From Candidatus Omnitrophota bacterium (GTDB lineage Bacteria; Hinthialibacterota; Hinthialibacteria; Hinthialibacterales; Hinthialibacteraceae), in contig JABLXU010000014.1 of assembly GCA_013177805.1 (NCBI GenBank), positions 1 to 64,000 of the forward strand: DNA of 64,000 nucleotides, read 5' to 3'. The first letter of the stretch is position 1. Every line of letters begins with the position of its first letter. Below the pieces are notes generated by a model. It saw only the letters and a list, made by a program, of their open reading frames with translations, was not told the origin of the DNA and made no database searches. Shown one piece after another: positions 1-8,045 of this stretch. A program made the position numbers and the translations under genes.

Positions 1-1611
1 GACTATCCGCCCCAGGCCGTACCGGTGCAAGACGCATAGCGGAACGGATTCATCAAAGAGAGTTTTACCTTGAAGAAGAACTTGTCCGCTATCGTAGGCC
101 GGCCTGGGCAAGAAATAATCGGTCAGAGGAGGCAATTCCAGGCCGTTATCGTTTAATACCGCAGGCCGGTATGGCGAATCCGGATTGGCATCCATATCCA
201 ACAAAATGGGTTGGGTATTCATTATGTATGTCCGGGATAGGGGGGCTGGCAATCCATCCCGGATTTCGGGGGAATGGGGAAGAGAACTATTCTTGCCAGG
301 CAGAATCACGAGACCTCCGCCATTGGTCACGAATTCGTTCAACTGGTTCACAAAAGGCCGAGTGTCTGCCTCGAAAATAAAATTATGCAATAGAACCACA
401 GACCAACGGGACAAGTTGGATTGAATCTCCGCGAGACTGGCCGGCGCCGGTTCTTCTTCTGGAGAAATAAGGTCTTGAACCGTTGCTGATTGGTGCTTCA
501 CCCATGGCCGGTCGCCCAGCGGAAACAGCCGGTGGTCCCGGTATAAGAACACCTCGGCTGTGATTGCTTCCTGGCTTTCCAGTACACGTTTTAAGAACTT
601 AAAATCCCAATCCGGTCCCGATGTCAACAACAGCGCCCGGTCGGTTATGTCCCGGACCTGAACACCACGCGTGAGGCGGTTGTTGGTTGTCAACCATTCG
701 CCTTTCTGAGGGATGGCCTCGATGGTGAATAGATATTGGCCTTTTTCCAGCGCGGATATTTCCAACGCTATGGATGCCTCCGGACGGGAATCGGAGAAAT
801 AAACTTCTTGCTCCTCGTAAAAGATTTGGGATCCATCTTCTTTCTGGCCGAGTATCTTAAGCGTCACGGGATTGGCGGGAAATGGTCCTCGGGCGGCCAG
901 ACCGATCTTAAGAGAAAAACTTTCACCAGTTCTCGCGATCTTGGGCGAGTTCACCGATTTGAGCACGATATCAAACAGGGTATGAGCGGTTCCGATTCCA
1001 AAGGAGTAAATCCGCGAGATGGCCGAATCTGCCTCCGTGGTTTGCTGCGAGATTGTAGAAAGCGGATTGGCTCCTTGGTTCCATTGCCCATCGGTGAATA
1101 AGAGGAGACATGAAGGCCGGTCCGTGTCCCGTTCTCGCTCGTACTGCGCGATGACCGCTGCCAAATTGGTACCGGAAGCGGAGGGTGTGGCTGATTTTGG
1201 AAATTGAGCCAGCCAGGGCAAGGATATGTCCGGAGAATGCCCGGATGCCGAAAACAGGTTATACCGGATTTCAAAGCCTTGCCTCTCCCAGACTGGGATC
1301 TTCCGGGATAAAAATTTCAGGACCTCGCCCCATCGGGACGATAAGGCTCGTCCAGACTTAACCTGTAATGGATCAGGCGGATAGGACATGCTTAGGGAAT
1401 CATCGATTGCGACATACAAAACCGGCGGCACAATGATCCGCCGAATTTCCCGCGTTTGAGGATTGGTCAGCAGCCATAGAACCAAGGCTATAAAAACAAA
1501 CCGGCATACCGTCAACGCATAGCGGATGCCGGAAGCGATCGGAGCATTGAGGCATCTCAAAGAATAAAGAAATAACACCAAACCTAAAGAAAAAATCGTC
1601 AAAAACAACAA
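1..1611 (-). CDS. Membrane VWA-domain protein with amidotransferase-like C-terminal region (partial, runs off left edge)
   Basis: The minus strand is open from base 1611 to base 1 (537 codons, C-terminus missing). Two hydrophobic segments lie near the N-terminus (about residues 1-18 and 38-50). A von Willebrand A domain follows with a complete metal-binding site: DDSLSMS (a DxSxS motif), a later TNL threonine and LLLFTDG. After a beta-rich stretch, the part containing VVLLHNF and GGGLVILPG resembles the amidotransferase-like fold found in many large membrane VWA proteins of Planctomycetes and relatives. No ATG precedes the VWA domain. TTG at 1611 is chosen because GGAAAGGG lies 10 bases upstream, and an in-frame TGA just before it rules out a longer start. 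The role is unknown; related proteins are often near MoxR ATPases and other VWA genes, which would lie to the left. Confidence 0.72.
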   Translation of the reverse strand, partial: MLFLTIFSLGLVLFLYSLRCLNAPIASGIRYALTVCRFVFIALVLWLLTNPQTREIRRIIVPPVLYVAIDDSLSMSYPPDPLQVKSGRALSSRWGEVLKFLSRKIPVWERQGFEIRYNLFSASGHSPDISLPWLAQFPKSATPSASGTNLAAVIAQYERERDTDRPSCLLLFTDGQWNQGANPLSTISQQTTEADSAISRIYSFGIGTAHTLFDIVLKSVNSPKIARTGESFSLKIGLAARGPFPANPVTLKILGQKEDGSQIFYEEQEVYFSDSRPEASIALEISALEKGQYLFTIEAIPQKGEWLTTNNRLTRGVQVRDITDRALLLTSGPDWDFKFLKRVLESQEAITAEVFLYRDHRLFPLGDRPWVKHQSATVQDLISPEEEPAPASLAEIQSNLSRWSVVLLHNFIFEADTRPFVNQLNEFVTNGGGLVILPGKNSSLPHSPEIRDGLPAPLSRTYIMNTQPILLDMDANPDSPYRPAVLNDNGLELPPLTDYFLPRPAYDSGQVLLQGKTLFDESVPLCVLHRYGLGRIV

Positions 1612-1849
1612 AAGTCACATACCCTTTCCAAGCAGCCCGCTTTTCAGACTCAGAAATCATCCAGAAAGTTGTTTATCTCAAAAAGATCTCCGCATTAAGA
1701 GAAAATCCAGACTATACTCCTTTTCCAACTTGTTTTTATACTAGCCCGGATACAGGGGAAAAAGGAGTGCCGAAAGATTCCGAAATTGGTTTTCCACTCA
1801 ATAAATCCATTATTGGGACGTTTTTATTAGAGGGATGGGATGAGCCGCC

Positions 1850-2443
1850 ATGGAGAATCAGGAACACGGGTCCTTGTTCATTCAGTACCGCGATCACGGA
1901 GACTTGTCCGCGTTCCAAATTTTGCTGGATTATTATAACAAGCCTCTTTTCAACTACTTATTGAGGCTTTTGCGAAGGACGGAAGAGGCCGAGGACGCCC
2001 TGCAGGAGGTGTGGCTCAAAGTGATCCGGCAAGCGCATACCTACAACGACCAAGGCCGGTTTACTTCTTGGATGTACCGCATTGCCCACAACCACTGCAT
2101 GGACCTATTCCGGCGGAACCATCGCATGCCCGTTGAGGAAGAAAATGGGGAACCGGAACGCGCCGATTCTATCCTGGACCGCCTCGAATCCGATGGCCCA
2201 TCCCCCCGCGACCTTTTGATGGAGCAAGAAACGTTCGACATGTTGGAAGCGGCAGTGGGACAGTTGCCGGAAGCGATCCGGGAAGTGTATATCCTGAGGG
2301 CCGTTCACGATGTTCCTTTTAAGGAAATCGCCGAGATTCAAAATGCGCCTTTGGGAACGGTATTGTCCCGCATGCATCAGGCGGTTCAGCGATTGAGGCA
2401 TATACTCGCGGATGAGGACGCTTCCTCTGCAGGTTCCGCGTAA
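1850..2443 (+). CDS. RNA polymerase ECF-family sigma factor
   Basis: A 197-residue alternative sigma factor that would direct RNA polymerase to a small regulon. Region 2 is clear: the LLDYYNKPLFNYLLRLLRR helix, then EEAEDALQEVWLKV and FTSWMYRIAHNHCMDLFRR. A charged linker follows (about residues 95-125). Region 4 (about 130-185) has the helix-turn-helix signature IREVYILRAVHDVPFKEIAEI followed by GTVLSRMHQAVQRLR. The length is normal for the group. It is the first gene of a tight three-gene operon with a single-helix membrane protein and an exported Gly-rich protein (gaps of 16 and 6 bases). That arrangement suggests a cell-surface signal released by its partner, but the inducing signal cannot be read from sequence. 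The ribosome site is weak (GGGATGGG). Confidence 0.93.
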   Translation: MENQEHGSLFIQYRDHGDLSAFQILLDYYNKPLFNYLLRLLRRTEEAEDALQEVWLKVIRQAHTYNDQGRFTSWMYRIAHNHCMDLFRRNHRMPVEEENGEPERADSILDRLESDGPSPRDLLMEQETFDMLEAAVGQLPEAIREVYILRAVHDVPFKEIAEIQNAPLGTVLSRMHQAVQRLRHILADEDASSAGSA

Positions 2444-2459
2444 CCGGGGATAAGTAACC

Positions 2460-2960
2460 ATGAAAATCCGACCTCTTTTCCAAATGAGCGAATTCAACCG
2501 GGAACCTTCCGATGAAGAAATGCTCCGGTTTTTGGATGAACCGGAGACCAGCGAGGACCGGCGGGCGTTTTTGAATCAATGTGTTTTGTTGGAAGGTGGC
2601 TTGGAACGGTGGAATGAGCTCCAACAAGTGGTTCGGGCAGGAAAGGATCTGACCCGGTTTGAACCCTCGCCGGAAATCCGCGTCCGGGTGATGGAGGCGG
2701 CATTCGCGTCCACGCGTAAACATCACACCCGGCGCGCGGAACCAGTCCGGCGGACGTCGTTTCGCCAATTGCCGGGCTGGCGGTTGGCCTGGGCCGCGCT
2801 GTTTCTGGCTTTGTCGTGGAGCGGTTATCTGCACTTTCAACCGCAGCAATCCTCTCTTATTTATAGTGAAGAATTCAACTATGAACTGTTGACATTGCAG
2901 GAAGACTTGGATGCCCTTCAGGCGGTGATTGCCTTGGATAACGATTATTATTCCGGATAG
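2460..2960 (+). CDS. Single-pass membrane protein in the anti-sigma position
   Basis: A 166-residue protein that starts 16 bases after the sigma factor stop. The N-terminal ~100 residues are charged and probably cytoplasmic (DEEMLRFLDEPETSEDRRAFL). One hydrophobic helix (WRLAWAALFLALSWSGYL) sits near residues 109-126, and a short outer tail rich in Leu and Glu follows. The topology and position are those of an anti-sigma factor, but the HxxxCxxC zinc motif of the common ZAS anti-sigma domain is absent and only one Cys is visible. The role is therefore inferred from gene order only. It could equally be an unrelated membrane partner of the exported protein that follows. Confidence 0.6.
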   Translation: MKIRPLFQMSEFNREPSDEEMLRFLDEPETSEDRRAFLNQCVLLEGGLERWNELQQVVRAGKDLTRFEPSPEIRVRVMEAAFASTRKHHTRRAEPVRRTSFRQLPGWRLAWAALFLALSWSGYLHFQPQQSSLIYSEEFNYELLTLQEDLDALQAVIALDNDYYSG

Positions 2961-2966
2961 GCAGGC

Positions 2967-3848
2967 ATGATGAAAGAACAAGTATTTATGAATAAATCAA
3001 AACGGGCTGTTCTGGCGGCTGGTTTGATGGTTGGGCTGATGGCAGGCGGAATAATGGTTTCGATTGGTTATCCCGCTGACGAAACTTCTGGTGAAGCCAA
3101 CACCGTGGAATCGGCCACACCCTCGGCCGGCGGAACGGTCGTCCCGGCGACAAGCGATGCCTCCAACCAGGACCAAATAGAACCGGCATTGTTGGGGGAA
3201 GATTTGTTTGCTCCCGAGCCGATACTCCGTGAGAATCCGGAACGAGGAGAAGGCGGCCGGCGCCGTCCGGGTTGGGGAGGGCCGATGGGCCGGGGCGGAC
3301 CATTGGAGAATGGCCCCGGCGGACATGGTCCAGGTGGACGTGGTCCCGGAGGAGGTGGTGCCGGAGGAGGTGGTCCCCGGTCACCGTTCGGACGGGGAGG
3401 TGAGGAACGAAGGCTACCATCCCCCATGAGAGAGAATCTGGATTCACCCGAGCGGCTGGCGCGTTTGCGGGTGGAAAATCCCCAGCTGGCGGATTTGATT
3501 GAAAATACCCGGCGCGTAACATACCAAATCGGACAATTGCTGGCCGAATATGGCCGCACAGAAGATACCGCCCGCAAGAATCAGATTCTCCAGAAACTAC
3601 GTCCTTTGCTGGAGAAAGAATTCGAAATGGAAATCCAGCGCCAGCATATGGAAATTCAAATGATGGAAAAACGGCTGGAACAATTGAAGAGCGCCCTAAA
3701 ACGCCGCGAAGAGAACCGGCAACGTCTTCTTCAATTCCGCCTGGAGAACTTACTGAAAGGACCCCGGGAGCCATTTCACCCTCCCGGTGGACCTGAAAAC
3801 GGGATGGAGGAACTGCCTGAAGCTTCATCCCGGCTGGAATACCACTAA
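2967..3848 (+). CDS. Exported Gly-rich protein with C-terminal coiled coil
   Basis: A 293-residue protein, last in the ECF operon, 6 bases after the preceding stop. A signal peptide or anchor is visible (KSKRAVLAAGLMVGLMAGGIMV). A low-complexity Gly/Pro/Arg segment follows at about residues 90-150 (repeats such as GPGGHGPGGRGPGG). Then comes a long amphipathic helical region (about 165-265) rich in Glu, Lys, Gln and Leu (MEIQRQHMEIQMMEKRLEQL), and a Pro-rich end. The helical part recalls small periplasmic stress sensors such as Spy/CpxP or ZraP in style, but I see none of their specific motifs. An internal ATG at 2988 would give a more compact signal peptide. It is not a collagen: the Gly spacing is not a steady G-x-y. 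Function unknown; envelope location is likely. Confidence 0.7.
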   Translation: MMKEQVFMNKSKRAVLAAGLMVGLMAGGIMVSIGYPADETSGEANTVESATPSAGGTVVPATSDASNQDQIEPALLGEDLFAPEPILRENPERGEGGRRRPGWGGPMGRGGPLENGPGGHGPGGRGPGGGGAGGGGPRSPFGRGGEERRLPSPMRENLDSPERLARLRVENPQLADLIENTRRVTYQIGQLLAEYGRTEDTARKNQILQKLRPLLEKEFEMEIQRQHMEIQMMEKRLEQLKSALKRREENRQRLLQFRLENLLKGPREPFHPPGGPENGMEELPEASSRLEYH

Positions 3849-3852
3849 GTAT

Positions 3853-3881
3853 GTAGTAAGATTAGGCCGCAATCTTGCTAC
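3853..3881. terminator. Hairpin between convergent genes, probable bidirectional terminator
   Basis: GTAGTAAGATT and AATCTTGCTAC form an 11-base-pair stem (one G-T pair) around a 7-base loop. It sits exactly in the 39-base gap between the ends of the sigma operon and the glycosyltransferase gene. There is no strong T run on either side, so the termination role rests on position. Confidence 0.55.
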
Positions 3882-3887
3882 TCTAAC

Positions 3888-5285
3888 CTAGAAGGATCTA
3901 TTCGCTTGCTTTTCTGATGTGGTCTTCTCCAGAATGAGCACGGCAAAGAAGATTCCGTATTCAACCCATGGCACCCATTCTGGAAACGACCGCCCGTAGT
4001 AGAACGTATAAGAGAGAAAAACCAAACCCGTGAGTAGAATCCAGGCCCGGCTGGGAAATACGCACAACAAGGGAACCATCCAAACGAAATACCAGGGATT
4101 GATCACCGGCGAGCATAGCAGCACGGTTCCCATCACCGCCATTAGGGCACGGAGGTAATCGACGGGATGGTGGTTTCCCGGCAGCCGGAAAGTATGCCAA
4201 GCGGTGGCAAATAAAATCACGCCGAATAGAAGGCTCCGGGTCATGGCCTCCGGTTGAATGCTCCGAAACAATGCCCAACGGCCTCCCAGATACTGAATAA
4301 ACCAGACGGTAAATTCAAAAATCCCCCCATTGAAACGCCATTCCCGGGAAAAGATCCAAAAACCCCGGAAGGGATTGATATCAAGTGATAGAAAAGGGAG
4401 ATACAAAATCACAAGCGTCGCCGCGTACAAACCATGCGCGGGCCATCGCCAGGCGCGGCGCAGAATGGGCCAGAACAGGAGACCGAAGAACTTGGTTAAG
4501 GTCATCCCCGCCATCGCCGCTCCACTGGCCAAATCCCGGTTTTTTACCAACAAAAACAAGGCTAGCGTCAAAAAAAACGCACAGACGGAATCAGCATGCC
4601 CAGAATTGGCTATTTCCTTGAGTACCAAGGGAGACCAGGCATAGATCAAACACCACTCGCGGGGACGGCGCAGGGCTTCCAAGAGCCGCATTATCAGGTA
4701 CAAAGTTCCTAGATCAAACAGGAGCAACACGAATTTCATCCCCAACATTTGGCCTGGGAATAAAAATTCGGAAAATAGAAAAACATATTGTAGAACAGGG
4801 GGATAGATAGTTGGTACGTAGCCATAATTGATCCGGTCCCAATACTCTGTTCGGTAAGGCTGGGTTTCATGATCCAAAGGAGCGTAGCGGTAGGGATTAA
4901 TACCCTGACGCGAGATATGTCCGTCCCAGTGGTACCTGTAAATGTCATTTTCCAGAATCAGGGGGGTGGGAAGCAACACCAAACGGAACAACAGACCGAA
5001 AGCCATCGCGATGGCGAACTGCCGTGAACTCAACCGCCAACCGTTGATGAGGCGCGTGGTCAAAATCCAATACCAGACATGCACATATGCCATGACGGTT
5101 AAAAACCGGGTGACCGCCCAGGCTTCGGGGGACCGCGGTCGAATGGCTTCCTCTGGCAGCCCGGTCAGACACACGTATCCTGCCAGGGTTAATAAACCCC
5201 ATTTCCAGATCAAACCCGCCCCGAGTTCCACTCCATACTGTACGTCTTGACGGTCGGCCGGTCGGTTTGTGATGGTACACATCAT
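3888..5285 (-). CDS. GT87-like polyprenyl-phosphate-dependent glycosyltransferase
   Basis: A 465-residue multi-pass membrane protein of the GT-C fold. The signature is ENDIYRYHWDGH followed by GINPYRYAP. This is typical of the GT87/DUF2029 mannosyltransferase group, where the acidic pair (Glu-Asn-Asp) just after the first helices is the catalytic site facing the outer side. About ten hydrophobic segments are visible. These enzymes take a sugar from a polyprenyl phosphate and transfer it to an envelope glycan or lipid; the acceptor here is unknown. It stands alone on the minus strand, with folK 112 bases upstream in the same direction. The first 25 residues are hydrophilic, so the real start may be slightly further in. 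Confidence 0.78.
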   Translation of the reverse strand: MMCTITNRPADRQDVQYGVELGAGLIWKWGLLTLAGYVCLTGLPEEAIRPRSPEAWAVTRFLTVMAYVHVWYWILTTRLINGWRLSSRQFAIAMAFGLLFRLVLLPTPLILENDIYRYHWDGHISRQGINPYRYAPLDHETQPYRTEYWDRINYGYVPTIYPPVLQYVFLFSEFLFPGQMLGMKFVLLLFDLGTLYLIMRLLEALRRPREWCLIYAWSPLVLKEIANSGHADSVCAFFLTLALFLLVKNRDLASGAAMAGMTLTKFFGLLFWPILRRAWRWPAHGLYAATLVILYLPFLSLDINPFRGFWIFSREWRFNGGIFEFTVWFIQYLGGRWALFRSIQPEAMTRSLLFGVILFATAWHTFRLPGNHHPVDYLRALMAVMGTVLLCSPVINPWYFVWMVPLLCVFPSRAWILLTGLVFLSYTFYYGRSFPEWVPWVEYGIFFAVLILEKTTSEKQANRSF

Positions 5286-5397
5286 GATGGTATGCCGTGA
5301 TCTGGATTTTGAATACGTTCAGGCTCTTCAGATTGGCCAGATGGATATCTCTAGTATTATGATGGATCTAGAATCTTTTTGATATTTCCTGGTCCTA

Positions 5398-5979
5398 TCA
5401 TGGAGGAAGAATCTCCGGGCAATTCTTATTCCCCCAAAGACCATTTCCCGGTATCGCCATCCAATCCACGCGTTGACCAATGATGGCCGAATGCGCATCC
5501 AATGCTTGAAGGGCTTCTGCTACGGTTAACCCCAATCCGGGAAGCGGCCGGGCGGGGCAAAGATCCGACAACGGTTTAAGTACAAACCACCGTAAATGCA
5601 GACGCGGGTGGGGAAGGATCAAATTCTGTTCGGAGATGATTTGATCACCGTATAATAAAAGATCCAGGTCGATGGAACGGGATTGGGGGCCGTTTTCTTC
5701 AGGAGATTGAGGCCGCCGGATCCGGCCTAACTGGCTTTCGATATGTAACAAACGATTCAACAGGTGTTGGGGGGTACATTCCACCGCCAATTCGGCCACG
5801 CCGTTCAAGAAGGGGGGCGCGGGTTTTTGGAATCCGGCCGCCGCGGTTTCATAGAAAGGGGAAACACGCTGAATCATCACGCCTTCCTCTTGGGAAAGAC
5901 GTTCCACAGCTTGCCGTATGTGGCTTTGCCGGTCGCCGAGGTTGGATCCTAATCCGATGTAGGCGGTTCTCATTTTCAT
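5398..5979 (-). CDS. folK: 2-amino-4-hydroxy-6-hydroxymethyldihydropteridine pyrophosphokinase
   Basis: FolK transfers pyrophosphate from ATP to 6-hydroxymethyl-7,8-dihydropterin, the step before dihydropteroate synthase in folate synthesis. Visible family marks are YIGLGSNLGDR at the N-terminus, VSPFYET, FLNGVAEL, and SRSIDLDLLLYGD followed by LPHPRLHLRWFVLKPL, which holds the catalytic Asp pair and the substrate-binding Arg and Trp. ATG at 5979 is chosen (ATG 5973 is equally possible). The open frame extends to 6042, but that extra N-terminus is hydrophobic and unlike the family. The C-terminus is about 25 residues longer than usual. No other folate gene is next to it. Confidence 0.93.
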   Translation of the reverse strand: MKMRTAYIGLGSNLGDRQSHIRQAVERLSQEEGVMIQRVSPFYETAAAGFQKPAPPFLNGVAELAVECTPQHLLNRLLHIESQLGRIRRPQSPEENGPQSRSIDLDLLLYGDQIISEQNLILPHPRLHLRWFVLKPLSDLCPARPLPGLGLTVAEALQALDAHSAIIGQRVDWMAIPGNGLWGNKNCPEILPP

Positions 5980-6084
5980 GAAAAAGCAGCCCGTAAGAAT
6001 ACCTGGATGTAAAATCATAGATAAGAAAGGTGAAAAAAACAAGTAGATTTTTCTCGTTTACACTAATCTTTTAGAATAATATTG

Positions 6085-6330
6085 GTTTGGCATGAGAAGG
6101 CAGTATCAAGCGTTTCGGAAGGGTACGGGAGACTGGGTGGTTATTGTCCACCGTTATCTCCTTGGAATAGCTGTCCCGTGGGATACTCACCCCCAACTGG
6201 CAGGAAGATGATGAGAAACTCATCCGGCTCCGGTGGCCGCAAGAGGAATGACGCGGTGTAGCAAGCAAGTCTCGGGGTGCTCGTCATAGGGGTACTCGAC
6301 TTATAAGAATCCTGTCCGGGATGGATTTTC
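6085..6330 (+). ncRNA. Candidate structured RNA between folK and nusA (unidentified)
   Basis: This is a GC-rich block flanked by AT-rich DNA between two divergent genes. Short perfect stems are visible: GGTGG/CCACC at 6136-6140/6148-6152, and GATGAG-AAA-CTCATC at 6210-6224. A GGGGTNCTCG motif occurs twice around 6274-6298. A T-tailed terminator lies 70 bases downstream, and because folK points away, only a transcript starting in this gap could use it. I compared the block by eye with 6S RNA, tmRNA, RNase P RNA, SRP RNA and the common riboswitch cores and recognised none. The only reading frame is a 60-codon one without similarity to anything I know. The boundaries and strand are guesses. Confidence 0.3.
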
Positions 6331-6355
6331 CAGGTGAACGAAATATCACCCCCTC

Positions 6356-6384
6356 TTGCATGTCGTGGAGAAGACCATTATAAT
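6356..6384 (+). promoter_or_regulatory. Strong sigma-70-type promoter for the nusA operon
   Basis: TTGCAT at 6356-6361 and a perfect TATAAT at 6379-6384 are separated by 17 bases. The expected transcription start is near 6391, about 127 bases before the nusA start codon. It is one of the two best housekeeping-type promoter matches I saw in the window. Confidence 0.65.
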
Positions 6385-6397
6385 TTTAACTTCAGAA

Positions 6398-6422
6398 GGT
6401 GGGGTCTGGCCCCGCCTTTTTT
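6398..6422 (+). terminator. Intrinsic terminator or attenuator directly behind the nusA promoter
   Basis: GGTGGGG (6398-6404) and CCCCGCC (6410-6416) pair over seven bases around a TCTGG loop, followed at once by six T residues. As drawn it is a textbook intrinsic terminator. It begins only about 7 bases after the predicted start of the promoter at 6356-6384. It could stop a transcript coming from the upstream gap or attenuate the nusA operon itself. Confidence 0.7.
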
Positions 6423-6517
6423 ACATCATTTCGTCCTCTTTATCCCTGACTCGTGCCAAGTGGTGATTGCGGGACGAAAGGAAATCCGCCCTCGCGCAGA
6501 GGGCCACGGGATGAATT

Positions 6518-7864
6518 ATGGGTAAGGAAGTCGTCGATATTCTAAATCGGATCAGTTTGGAGAAAAACATCCCGTTTAACACTCTCAAAGAGGCTCTGGA
6601 GGCTGCGCTCATTTCGGCTTCCAAGAAAATGCTACACCCCGACGTCAACGTGGTGGAAGCCGAGTTTGACGAGCAAACCGGCGAATTCCGTGTCTATGCC
6701 GACATGGAAGTCGTCGATGTGGTCGAGGATGAACACGTCGAGATTTCGCTCGAAGAGGCGCGCACCCATGTGCAGGATGTCCAGATCGGCGAGGAATTAT
6801 CCGTTGACGTGACGCCTCCTAATTTCGGCCGGATTGCCGCGCAAAGCGCCAAGCAGGTGATCACCCAGCGCATCCGGGAAGCGGAACGGGAAGTGATCTA
6901 CGACAAGTACAAGAACCGTGCGGGTGACTTGGTGGCGGGTACCGTGCTCCGCTACGAACGGGGCAACGTGATCATCGACTTGGGCAACGCGGAAGCGGTA
7001 CTACCATCCAAGGAACAACCTATGGGCGAACGCTACCGTTATGGCGAGCGGATCAAAGCGGTCATCGTGGATATCCAAAAAACCTCGAAGGACGCGCAAA
7101 TTGTCCTTTCCCGCACTACGCCCCTTCTGGTGGTGAAACTGTTCGAACAGGAAGTGGCGGAAATCCGCGACGGCATCGTTTCCATCCGGCTGGTGGCGCG
7201 GGAACCCGGGAAGCGCAGCAAGATTGCGGTTCTCTCCTCCGACAACGACGTGGATCCGGTGGGCGCTTGCGTGGGCATGAAAGGCTCCCGCGTGCAAATG
7301 GTGGTGCAGGAACTGCGGGGCGAACGCATCGATATCATCGAGTACAGTGACGACAAACGGCGGTTTGTGGCCAATTCTCTCAAACCAGCCAACATCGAAA
7401 GTGTGGAATACGACGAGAGCCGGAACCGGGCGCTGCTGGTAGTCCGGGACGAGGAATTGGCCCTGGCCATCGGCAAAAACGGCTTGAACGCCAAACTGGC
7501 CACGGAACTGACCGGAGTTCAGATCGATATCATTTCGGAATCCCAGCTTTCCGAACGGGTACGCAAGGCCAAACAGGAACTGACCCGGATTCCCTCCCTG
7601 CGGGAGGCGTGGATCGACTCCTTGCTGAGCCAGGGAATCATTAAGTTGGAGGACGTCATTGCCGCGGGGGTGGACGAATTGACGAAAGTAGAAGATTTAG
7701 ACGTGGAGGCCGCCCGTCGCATTCTGGAAGAAGCGCGACTTTTATTGGAAGGAAAGGAACTCCAAACCAGTCAGGCGGAAGACCAATCCCCGGAAGAAGC
7801 GGAAGCGGATGTTTTGCAACCCGCTGAGGCCACCAATCCCAGCGAGGAATCTCCGGCCATTTGA
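6518..7864 (+). CDS. nusA: Transcription termination/antitermination factor NusA
   Basis: NusA binds RNA polymerase and the nascent RNA and controls pausing, termination and antitermination. The 448-residue protein has the usual order. The N-terminal polymerase-binding domain runs to about residue 125. The S1 domain begins near residue 133 (AGDLVAGTVLRYERGNVIIDLG). KH1 contains PVGACVGMKGSRVQ (about 247). KH2 contains LALAIGKNGLNAKLA (about 315). A helix-hairpin-helix region follows at about 355-410 and a short acidic tail ends the protein. The start ATG at 6518 gives the standard MGKEVVDILN-type N-terminus. It opens the translation cluster, but rimP, normally directly upstream, is absent. 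A promoter and terminator-like hairpin precede it. Confidence 0.97.
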   Translation: MGKEVVDILNRISLEKNIPFNTLKEALEAALISASKKMLHPDVNVVEAEFDEQTGEFRVYADMEVVDVVEDEHVEISLEEARTHVQDVQIGEELSVDVTPPNFGRIAAQSAKQVITQRIREAEREVIYDKYKNRAGDLVAGTVLRYERGNVIIDLGNAEAVLPSKEQPMGERYRYGERIKAVIVDIQKTSKDAQIVLSRTTPLLVVKLFEQEVAEIRDGIVSIRLVAREPGKRSKIAVLSSDNDVDPVGACVGMKGSRVQMVVQELRGERIDIIEYSDDKRRFVANSLKPANIESVEYDESRNRALLVVRDEELALAIGKNGLNAKLATELTGVQIDIISESQLSERVRKAKQELTRIPSLREAWIDSLLSQGIIKLEDVIAAGVDELTKVEDLDVEAARRILEEARLLLEGKELQTSQAEDQSPEEAEADVLQPAEATNPSEESPAI

Positions 7865-8045
7865 TCTCCGGAACACTCCTGTTCTCTTTGAAATACGGGA
7901 TAAAATCCTATATAGGGAATAGCAACCGTGAAATCCGTCTGCAGAAAAGGAATTATAAAATCATAAAAAATATATAAAAAGAATAAAAACCACACCCCTT
8001 ACTTTAGTAACGCAGGCGCTTAGCCGCCAGGGAGTCAGGATTTAT

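Noticed and set aside
171..1207. Several plus-strand frames at the left edge
   Set aside because: The minus strand is open throughout and encodes a coherent VWA protein; the plus frames overlap each other and have no ribosome sites.
3240..3410. Collagen-like domain
   Set aside because: Gly is frequent but not at every third residue.
2986..3828. 280-codon minus-strand frame over the Gly-rich gene
   Set aside because: It is the complement of the GC-rich repeat; the plus-strand frame has a signal peptide, operon position and coiled coil, while this one has no protein character.
6085..6330. tmRNA, RNase P RNA, SRP RNA or a common riboswitch
   Set aside because: None of their conserved core sequences is present by eye; kept only as an unidentified candidate RNA.
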